DNA of 9,754 nucleotides. Source: JBFKUL01 sp041635755 (GTDB lineage Bacteria > Pseudomonadota > Gammaproteobacteria > Burkholderiales > SG8-39). Positions 1 to 7,680 of the stretch are shown piece by piece. Made by a program: the position numbers and the translations under genes. Below the pieces are notes generated by a model. It was not told the DNA's origin and did no database searches. It saw nothing but the letters and a program-made list of their open reading frames with translations. The stretch is from contig JBFKUL010000097.1 of NCBI GenBank assembly GCA_041635755.1, positions 1 through 9,754 of the forward strand, given 5' to 3'. Positions within the stretch are counted from its first letter, which is position 1; every line of letters starts with the position of its first letter.

Positions 1-1320
1 CTCGTCCCACTCGAACATCGGGAAATCGAGCACCCAGAGGGGCTGCCAGCCTTTCTTGGCGTAGCCCTTGTCGTGCCCGATCTTCGAGCGCAGCGCGCCG
101 AGTGCGTCGTTGACGACTTTCGCCTTGTCGGCGCCGAAGAACAGTAAATCGCCGTTCTGCGCGCCGGTGCGCTCGAGGATTGCAGCCAGCACCTCTGGCG
201 GCAGGAACTTGACGATCGGTGACTGCAGGCCCTCGGGCAGCTTGGCGCGGTCGTTGACCTTAATGTAAGCAAGGCCCTTCGCGCCGTAGATCGAGACGAA
301 CTGCGTGTAGTCGTCGATCTCCTTGCGCGACAGGTCGGCCGCGGGCACGCGAAGTGCGGCGACGCGACCGCCCTGAAGGTCCGCGGCCGCGCGGAACACC
401 TTGAACTCGACCGTCTTCATCACGTCGGTGAGCTCGGTGAGCTCGAGCGGCACGCGCAGGTCCGGCTTGTCCGAGCCATAGCGCGCTATCGCCTCCGCGT
501 GCGCGAGGCGCGGGAACGGGTCGGGCAGCGCGACCCCGAGCGAGTCTTGGAAGACCGCACGGATCAGCCCTTCCATGATGTGCTGGATGGCGCGCTCATC
601 GAGGAACGAGGTCTCGATGTCGATCTGCGTGAACTCGGGCTGGCGATCGGCGCGCAGGTCCTCGTCGCGAAAGCAGCGCACGATCTGGTAGTAACGATCG
701 AAACCGGCGACCATCAGCAGCTGCTTGAAGATCTGCGGCGACTGCGGCAGCGCGAAGAACGCCCCCTGGTGCACTCGCGACGGCACCAGGTAGTCGCGCG
801 CGCCCTCGGGCGTGGAGCGCGTGAGCATGGGCGTCTCGATGTCGATGAAGCCCTGCGCATCGAGATAGCGGCGCACGGCCATCGTGACGCGATAGCGCAA
901 CCGAAGATTTCGCTGCATCGGCTCGCGGCGCAGATCCAGCACCCGGTAGGTCAACCGCGTGTTCTCCGACAGGTTGTCATCGTCGAGCTGGAAGGGCGGC
1001 GTGACCGACGGATTGAGCACCTCGACCTGATGGGCGAGCAGCTCGACCTCGCCGGAGCGGATGTTCGGGTTGACGGTGCCCTCAGGGCGGTGGCGCACCT
1101 TGCCGGTGACGCGCAGCACGAACTCGTTGCGCACGCGCTCAGCCGGCTCGAAGGCCTCGCCACGATCAGGGTCGCACACCACCTGCGCCACGCCTTCGCG
1201 GTCGCGCAGGTCGATGAAGATCACTCCGCCGTGGTCACGCCGCCGGTGCGCCCAGCCGCACAGCGTCACGGTCTGGTCGATCAGCGCAGCCGAAAGTTCG
1301 CCGCAGTAGTGCGTTCGCAT
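1..1320 (-). CDS. aspS: Aspartate--tRNA ligase, probably non-discriminating (Asp/Asn), 3' end cut by window edge
   Basis: Class II aminoacyl-tRNA synthetase that charges tRNA with aspartate in the cytoplasm. Only the first 440 codons are present; bacterial AspRS is usually about 590-600 residues, so the last 150 or so, including class II motif 3, lie off the left edge. The start MRTHYCGEL matches the family start closely. Residues 1-105 are the anticodon-binding OB fold (CGW at 21-23, RRRDHGGVIFIDLRDREG at 26-43). The catalytic core follows: motif 1 region around 149-166, TPEGARDYLVPSR at 170-182, ALPQSPQ at 190-196, and motif 2 FRDEDLRADRQPEFTQID at 217-234. The bacterial-type GAD insertion lies in the later part. 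His30 and Gly81 match the Pseudomonas aeruginosa non-discriminating enzyme rather than E. coli (Leu, Lys). The gene follows the DUF502 gene by 25 nt in the same direction, probably in one transcript. No strong Shine-Dalgarno is visible. Identity is very sure; tRNA specificity is inferred. Confidence 0.97.
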   Translation of the reverse strand, partial: MRTHYCGELSAALIDQTVTLCGWAHRRRDHGGVIFIDLRDREGVAQVVCDPDRGEAFEPAERVRNEFVLRVTGKVRHRPEGTVNPNIRSGEVELLAHQVEVLNPSVTPPFQLDDDNLSENTRLTYRVLDLRREPMQRNLRLRYRVTMAVRRYLDAQGFIDIETPMLTRSTPEGARDYLVPSRVHQGAFFALPQSPQIFKQLLMVAGFDRYYQIVRCFRDEDLRADRQPEFTQIDIETSFLDERAIQHIMEGLIRAVFQDSLGVALPDPFPRLAHAEAIARYGSDKPDLRVPLELTELTDVMKTVEFKVFRAAADLQGGRVAALRVPAADLSRKEIDDYTQFVSIYGAKGLAYIKVNDRAKLPEGLQSPIVKFLPPEVLAAILERTGAQNGDLLFFGADKAKVVNDALGALRSKIGHDKGYAKKGWQPLWVLDFPMFEWDE

Positions 1321-1345
1321 ATCCGGGAGTTCTTGCGCGGCGGCT

Positions 1346-1975
1346 TCAGCCGCGGTTCTTCGGCGCGGCGGCAAGCCGGCCGGGCTTGCCGTTCGGCGCC
1401 ACCACGCCCATGGAAATGATGTACTTGAGCGCGTTGTCGACGCTCATGTCGAGCTCGATCACGTCCTTGCGCAATAGCATCACGAAATAGCCGCCGGTTG
1501 GGTTCGGCGTGGTCGGTACGTACACGCTGACGAAGTCGCCTTCGAGATGATTCACGACGTCGCCTCCCGGGACGCCGGTCAGGAACGCGATCGTCCAGAC
1601 GCCCTCGCGCGGCCACTGCACCAGCACCGCCTTGCGGAACGCCTGCCCGGTGGAGGAGAACAGGGTGTCCGAGATCTGCTTGACGCTCGAGTAGACCGAG
1701 TTCACTACCGGAATGCGGTTGAGAATCGCGTGCCAGAGCTGAACCAGGCGCGCGCCCAGCAGGTTGGTCGCAAATACGCCGGTGACGAACACGATCACCA
1801 GCGTCATCACTACGCCCATGCCGGGAACGTGGAAGCCGAGCCAGGTCTCGGTGCGGAACTCGACCGGCAGCAGCAGCAGCGACTGGTCGAGCACGTCGAC
1901 CACCAGCCGAAGGACCCAGAGGGTGATGACCAGCGGGATCCAGATCAGCAGGCCGGTGATGAGATATTTCTTCAC
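1346..1975 (-). CDS. DUF502 family inner-membrane protein
   Basis: A 209-residue membrane protein of the DUF502 family (related to plant LIKE-COV proteins); its biochemical function is not known to me. Two hydrophobic segments are clear, about residues 5-27 and 53-75, followed by a soluble C-terminal part. Family-type motifs are RIPVVNSVYSSVKQ at 88-100, a VYVPTTPNPTGGYF stretch at 151-164 and YIISMGV at 185-191. The start is GTG followed by MKKYLITGLLIWIPL-type sequence; no in-frame alternative lies close upstream and the Shine-Dalgarno is weak. It lies between the zinc-ribbon gene (173 nt upstream) and aspS (25 nt downstream), an order I recall as common in betaproteobacteria. A TATAAT box about 60 nt upstream suggests its own promoter in addition to read-through. 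The Gly/Pro/Ala-rich tail after residue 193 looks disordered. Confidence 0.93.
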   Translation of the reverse strand: MKKYLITGLLIWIPLVITLWVLRLVVDVLDQSLLLLPVEFRTETWLGFHVPGMGVVMTLVIVFVTGVFATNLLGARLVQLWHAILNRIPVVNSVYSSVKQISDTLFSSTGQAFRKAVLVQWPREGVWTIAFLTGVPGGDVVNHLEGDFVSVYVPTTPNPTGGYFVMLLRKDVIELDMSVDNALKYIISMGVVAPNGKPGRLAAAPKNRG

Positions 1976-2035
1976 GTTCGAATGGCGAAGCGGGTGCGCG
2001 ACGCCGGACGCCGAGCCGGCGGGGAAAAGCGTCGG

Positions 2036-2041
2036 ATTATA
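2036..2041 (-). promoter_or_regulatory. Candidate -10 element (TATAAT) upstream of the DUF502 gene
   Basis: A perfect TATAAT on the minus strand (context CCGGTATAATCCG) lies 60 nt upstream of the GTG start at 1975, in otherwise very GC-rich DNA. No good -35 hexamer is found 16-18 nt further upstream (GCAGGC is the best-spaced match) and there is no TGn extension, so the call rests on the -10 alone. It would give a promoter for DUF502-aspS independent of the zinc-ribbon gene. The rest of the 173-nt gap shows only a 7-bp inverted repeat (CTGCGCT/AGCGCAG) shortly after the zinc-ribbon stop, with no T-tract. Confidence 0.5.
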
Positions 2042-2148
2042 CCGGTCACCGGAGCGGCGCCTGCGTGCCGAAAGCGGGCGCCATCGCCTGAAGCCGAGCG
2101 CCCGACACCTGCGCTGCCGCGCGCAGAGCGCCTAGCGCAGCGTCGGCG

Positions 2149-2514
2149 TTAGCAGGCGGGTGCCTTGGATTTGATGGCGCCGCTCGACTCGGCCTTGGAT
2201 TCGGTCTTGCCCTCGGTTTTCGAATCCGACTTGGATTCGGCCTTGGCGTCGGACTTCGAGTCGGATTTCGCTTCGCTCTTGGATTCGGCCTTGGACTCCG
2301 CGGATTCGCCCGCTGCCGAGGGCTTGGAACCCTTGTTGCGGAAGTCGGTCGCGTACCAGCCGCTGCCCTTGAGCTGGAATCCCGCCGCGGTCAGCTGCTT
2401 GCGGAATGCCTCCTTGCCGCACGACGGACAGACCGTCATCGGCGGCTCGGAAACCTTCTGCAGAAATTCGTCCTCGAACCCGCAGTCCGTGCAGCGATAG
2501 GCGTAGATCGGCAT
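2149..2514 (-). CDS. FmdB-family zinc-ribbon protein with periodic lysine-rich tail
   Basis: A 121-residue protein. Residues 1-64 are the FmdB/CxxC regulatory-type zinc ribbon: MPIYAYRC start, zinc-ligand pairs C8-x2-C11 and C29-x2-C32, then the family's GSGWYATDFRNKGSKP stretch at 50-65. Family members have been called regulatory, but the molecular role is not established. Residues 66-121 are low-complexity Ser/Glu/Asp/Ala/Lys with lysines at 75, 79, 83, 87, 91, 95, 99, 103 and 107, exactly every fourth residue; the family's core is usually followed by a shorter or absent tail. The ATG at 2514 is preceded by a purine-rich AGGGGAAGGGG, a good Shine-Dalgarno, and a sigma70-like promoter ends about 43 nt upstream. 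It is first in the run leading to the DUF502 gene and aspS. Confidence 0.9.
   Translation of the reverse strand: MPIYAYRCTDCGFEDEFLQKVSEPPMTVCPSCGKEAFRKQLTAAGFQLKGSGWYATDFRNKGSKPSAAGESAESKAESKSEAKSDSKSDAKAESKSDSKTEGKTESKAESSGAIKSKAPAC
2185..2307 (-). repeat. 12-nt periodic coding repeat in the zinc-ribbon gene tail
   Basis: The DNA for residues about 70-110 is built on a 12-nt (four-codon) period encoding xxxK units such as AESK, SDSK and SEAK. On the plus strand the string ttggattcgg occurs at 2195, 2231 and 2279, at spacings of 36 and 48 nt, and a 17-nt identical string starts at 2230 and 2278. The array keeps reading frame and has probably grown and shrunk by replication slippage. Confidence 0.8.
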
Positions 2515-2557
2515 CCCCTTCCCCTAAACGTCTGATTCCCAACAAATTCGGCGGCGC

Positions 2558-2587
2558 ATGATAACCACGCCTGCCGCCCCCTGTCTA
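2558..2587 (-). promoter_or_regulatory. Sigma70-like promoter for the zinc-ribbon/DUF502/aspS run
   Basis: On the minus strand TAGACA (2582-2587) and TATCAT (2558-2563) are separated by 18 nt; each is one mismatch from a consensus hexamer. The -10 lies about 43 nt before the ATG at 2514, giving a 5' leader of about 36 nt that contains the strong Shine-Dalgarno. A short inverted repeat, TTCAA-N6-TTGAA at 2606-2621, sits just upstream of the -35 and could be an operator, but this is speculative. Confidence 0.6.
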
Positions 2588-2880
2588 TGGGCGCCGAACC
2601 ACAACTTCAAGCCTGGTTGAAAAGTGCGACTGAAACGATGCGCACAAACCACAAACATTGGTCGAGTGCCCGAGTTCATACTTCGCTCGCACCAGTCGAT
2701 GGTTCCACCGCACGCGAGGGGTCCGGGGAAACCTTCCGTATTCCTTGTTCTCATTTTGCGGCAGGGGGTACGGGAGAACCGTCAGGTTCCCCTGTTCCAA
2801 TCCAAGGGAAGGGGTACGGGGGAACCGTCAGGTTCCCCTGTTCCGATCCTGCACGTTCCGCCAGCCGCACAAAAGCGCGG
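2588..2880. other. Non-coding gap between ssb and the zinc-ribbon gene
   Basis: No supportable gene is present. Positions 2588-2717 are AT-richer than the flanks and hold a small inverted repeat (2606-2621) near the zinc-ribbon promoter. Positions 2718-2849 hold the three-copy palindromic repeat. Next to and overlapping the ssb stop is a 6-bp inverted repeat (2863-2868 with 2877-2882) without a T-tract. Open frames across this region read through the repeats and lack any recognisable domain. Confidence 0.7.
2718..2849. repeat. Three tandem copies of a palindromic intergenic repeat (~39 bp unit, 46-47 bp period)
   Basis: Copies begin at 2718, 2765 and 2811. Over 39 positions the second and third copies match at 37, and the first matches the third at 27, so the first is an older, decayed copy. 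The core of the third copy is a perfect 8-bp stem, GGGGAACC (2819-2826) and GGTTCCCC (2831-2838), around the loop GTCA; allowing one G-T pair it extends to 11 bp over 2816-2841. The second copy has the same hairpin with one mismatch (2770-2795). The copies lie downstream of ssb in the direction of transcription, starting about 30 nt after its stop. They resemble REP-type dispersed palindromes and could mark or protect the ssb mRNA end or terminate it, though no T-tract follows. Unequal divergence of the copies suggests a recent local duplication of the last two. Confidence 0.8.
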
Positions 2881-3336
2881 CTAGAAAGGAATATCGTCCG
2901 CCATGTCGTCGAATTTGCCGGCGGGCTTCTTCGCTCCGGCCTTCTCGCTGCGCGGCTCGGCGGCCGGCTCGCGCGACTCTGCACGAGGCTCTCCGGCGCC
3001 CGAGCGCGAGCCCAGCATCTGCATGACGTCGACCGAGACCTCCGTTGTGTAGCGATCCTGGCCCTCCTTGTCCTGCCATTTGCGCGTCCGCAGCCGCCCC
3101 TCGACGTAGACCTGGGAGCCCTTCTTAAGGTACTCGCCCGCAATCTCCGCCAAACGGCCGCGGAACACCAGGCGGTGCCACTCGGTCTCCTCCTTCTTCT
3201 CGCCGCTCGTCTTGTCGGTCCACTGGAACGACGTGGCGAGCGACGCGTTCGTCAGCGCCGCGCCGTCCGGCATATAGCGCGTCTCGGGGTCGCGCCCGAG
3301 ATTGCCTACCAATATCACCTTGTTCACCGAAGCCAT
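2881..3336 (-). CDS. ssb: Single-stranded DNA-binding protein SSB
   Basis: Binds and protects single-stranded DNA during replication, recombination and repair and recruits partner proteins. The 151-residue product opens MASVNKVILVGNLGRDPETRYMPDG and has the OB fold to about residue 108, with conserved tryptophans W39, W53 and W87 (E. coli W40, W54, W88), and the QVYVEGRLRTRKW and DRYTTEV segments. A short Glu/Arg/Ala-rich linker (110-140) leads to the acidic tip DDMADDIPF, the protein-interaction site. E. coli SSB has about 178 residues, so the linker is short. At the position of E. coli Phe60 there is Arg59. The start at 3336 is chosen from the family start and the GGGGAGG Shine-Dalgarno 7 nt away; longer in-frame readings upstream only cross the transporter gene. 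It is second in a unit with the yajR-like gene, 2 nt after its stop. Confidence 0.97.
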   Translation of the reverse strand: MASVNKVILVGNLGRDPETRYMPDGAALTNASLATSFQWTDKTSGEKKEETEWHRLVFRGRLAEIAGEYLKKGSQVYVEGRLRTRKWQDKEGQDRYTTEVSVDVMQMLGSRSGAGEPRAESREPAAEPRSEKAGAKKPAGKFDDMADDIPF

Positions 3337-3338
3337 GC

Positions 3339-4730
3339 TCACGCCTCCCCAGTCATCAATTGTTTCACCCTGCCTTCGTCCCATTGGCCCGGCACCACCT
3401 TCAGCCGGGCGATGCGCTCCTCGTCCAGCACTTCGGCCTCGCGCACGCCGCGCACATGCGCCAATGCAGCGCGCAGCTTCTCGAGGTCGACGCCTGATGC
3501 TATGGAGAACGTCAGATACGAAATCCCGTTGACGCCCAACGCGGGCAGCGCGCGCATGCCCGCGACCACGATCAGCCACACGACCGCCAGCACCGCGCAG
3601 GTTCCGAATACTGCGTCGGCGCCGAAGTGGTTGGCAACCCAGCCTCCGAGCAGGCCGCCGAAGAACAGGCCCAGCGTTTGCGTCGTGTTGTACACGCCGA
3701 TCGCCGTGCCGCGCGCGTGCGCGGGCGCAATGCGCGACACGAGCGAGGGCAGCAGCGCCTCCAGCACGTTGAACGCCAGAAAGAAAGAGAGCATCAGCAC
3801 TGCGAGCGCGGCCAGGCCCGGTCCCGCCACGGCGAGTCCGGTTTGGACCGCCGCAAGCAGAGCGACTGCGCCGAGCATGACGTGCTTGTGGCGTTGCAGC
3901 CGGTCGGCGAGCAGGATCGGCGGAACCATCAGCGCGAAAGACACGAGCACGACGGGCAGATACAGTTTCCAGTGCTCGGGCAGCGCGAGCCCGGACTCGA
4001 TCAGCCGCGGCGGCACCACCACGAACATCGCCATCTGCACCAGGTGCAGCACGAAGATGCCGGCGTTCAGCCGCATCAACTCGGGATGCAGCACGCTCTT
4101 GGCGACCGCGCCACGACCGCCCTCGGGTGCCGCGTGCGCGCTGATCGGCGCATCGGGCACCATCGCCTTCACCACCCAGATCGCGACAAGCGCAAGCACG
4201 CCGGTGAGCGAGAACAGCCCGCCCATGCCGATAACGCTGTACAGCGCGGGCGCGGCCACCAGCGACAGCGCAAACGAGAAGCCGATCGTCGCGCCGATCA
4301 TCGCCATCACCTTGGTGCGGTGGTGCTCGCGCGTCAGATCGGCGGCGAAGGCCACCACCACCGCAGAAATCGCGCCCGCGCCCTGCAGCGTGCGGCCCGC
4401 AATCGCGGTCCAGATGTCGTCCGCGCCCGCGGCGAGGAAGCTGCCGGCGGCAAAGATGACGAGCCCGATGACGATCACCGGCTTGCGCCCCCAGCGATCC
4501 GAGGCCATGCCGAAGGGAATCTGCAGAAAAGCCTGCGCCAGGCCATAGGCGCCGAGCGCAATGCCGACCAGCGTGAGGTTGTCGCCGCCGGAGAGCTGGT
4601 GCGCGTGCACCGCGAACACGGGAAGGATCAGGAACAGTCCGAGCATGCGCAATCCGAAGATGCCCGCGAGGCTCGTCCCCGCGCGCACCTCGGTCGGGGT
4701 CATGCGCTCGCTCGGCTGTGCCGTGAACAT
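3339..4730 (-). CDS. yajR: YajR-like MFS transporter with C-terminal YAM domain
   Basis: A 463-residue inner-membrane major facilitator protein, expected to have 12 transmembrane helices. It resembles E. coli YajR along its length: FGLRMLGLFLILPVFA at 25-40, the motif-A loop GMASDRWGRKP at 74-84, GRTLQGAGA at 112-120, DLTREHHRTK at 131-140, and ALLPSL and GVYNTTQTLGLFFGG further on. Residues about 399-463 form a hydrophilic ferredoxin-like tail (ISYLTFSI, then VREAEVLDEERIARLKV), matching YajR's YAM domain. YajR is thought to be a drug or solute/proton antiporter, but its substrate is not settled. The start at 4730 gives a 9-residue leader before MTPTEVRAG; Met10 (4703) is an alternative, and neither has a strong Shine-Dalgarno. 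It is transcribed divergently from uvrA from an overlapping promoter and directly precedes ssb. Confidence 0.9.
   Translation of the reverse strand: MFTAQPSERMTPTEVRAGTSLAGIFGLRMLGLFLILPVFAVHAHQLSGGDNLTLVGIALGAYGLAQAFLQIPFGMASDRWGRKPVIVIGLVIFAAGSFLAAGADDIWTAIAGRTLQGAGAISAVVVAFAADLTREHHRTKVMAMIGATIGFSFALSLVAAPALYSVIGMGGLFSLTGVLALVAIWVVKAMVPDAPISAHAAPEGGRGAVAKSVLHPELMRLNAGIFVLHLVQMAMFVVVPPRLIESGLALPEHWKLYLPVVLVSFALMVPPILLADRLQRHKHVMLGAVALLAAVQTGLAVAGPGLAALAVLMLSFFLAFNVLEALLPSLVSRIAPAHARGTAIGVYNTTQTLGLFFGGLLGGWVANHFGADAVFGTCAVLAVVWLIVVAGMRALPALGVNGISYLTFSIASGVDLEKLRAALAHVRGVREAEVLDEERIARLKVVPGQWDEGRVKQLMTGEA
3344..3350 (-). promoter_or_regulatory. ssb Shine-Dalgarno inside the end of the transporter gene
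   Basis: GGGGAGG on the minus strand, 7 nt before the ssb ATG, lies within the last codons of the yajR-like gene (Gly-Glu-Ala-stop). This decides the ssb start and suggests translational coupling, with ribosomes ending on the transporter gene placed to restart on ssb. Confidence 0.85.
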
Positions 4731-4749
4731 CCGGAAACTACACTCGGGC

Positions 4750-4779
4750 TGGAAAGCAGGAGGGAAGAGTCGTTATAGT
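4750..4779 (+). promoter_or_regulatory. Sigma70-like promoter for uvrA
   Basis: TGGAAA (4750-4755, four of six to the -35 consensus) and TATAGT (4774-4779, five of six to the -10) are 18 nt apart. Transcription would begin near 4786, giving a leader of about 36 nt. No CTG-N10-CAG LexA box is seen between 4731 and 4821, so SOS control of the E. coli kind is not supported here. Confidence 0.55.
4772..4777 (-). promoter_or_regulatory. -10 element for the yajR-ssb unit
   Basis: TATAAC on the minus strand (five of six to consensus) would start transcription near 4765, giving a leader of about 35 nt before the ATG at 4730. The -35 region is poor: GCCGGA is the hexamer at 17-nt spacing. It shares four bases with the plus-strand -10 of uvrA. 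Confidence 0.5.
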
Positions 4780-4797
4780 AGCAGGTTTACATTCTCC

Positions 4798-4814
4798 GGC
4801 CGGTGCTTCCGGCC
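4798..4814 (+). other. GC hairpin in the uvrA leader
   Basis: GGCCGG (4798-4803) and CCGGCC (4809-4814) form a perfect 6-bp inverted repeat around the loop TGCTT. It ends 7 nt before the uvrA ATG, where a Shine-Dalgarno would normally be, and no clear Shine-Dalgarno is seen. It could limit translation initiation, or be chance in GC-rich DNA. Confidence 0.4.
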
Positions 4815-4821
4815 GCGCTAC

Positions 4822-7676
<2,855 letters not shown>

Positions 7677-7680
<4 letters not shown>

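Noticed and set aside
499..1419. A 306-codon plus-strand frame opposite aspS
   Set aside because: The minus strand encodes unmistakable AspRS; the plus frame is a mirror of it.
2718..2849. A small CRISPR array
   Set aside because: The intervals between units are only 7-8 nt, the units diverge, and there are no cas genes nearby; a palindromic repeat family fits better.
2863..2882. An intrinsic terminator at the ssb stop
   Set aside because: The 6-bp stem overlaps the stop codon and no T-tract follows on the minus strand.
3337..3579. An N-terminal extension of SSB upstream of Met at 3336
   Set aside because: The extra 81 residues are Arg/Ala-rich, lie in the transporter gene, and the family start has its own strong Shine-Dalgarno.
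2587..4548. A 653-codon plus-strand open frame across the ssb and transporter region
   Set aside because: It is antisense to two clear genes, its translation has no recognisable domain, and long antisense frames are expected in DNA this rich in GC.
3627..4778. A 383-codon plus-strand frame opposite the transporter
   Set aside because: Its product is dominated by Arg, His and Glu, typical of a shadow of a hydrophobic protein gene on the other strand.
4731..4821. A LexA (SOS) box between yajR and uvrA
   Set aside because: The CTG at 4749 is followed by CAG after only 5 nt; no CTG-N10-CAG exists here.
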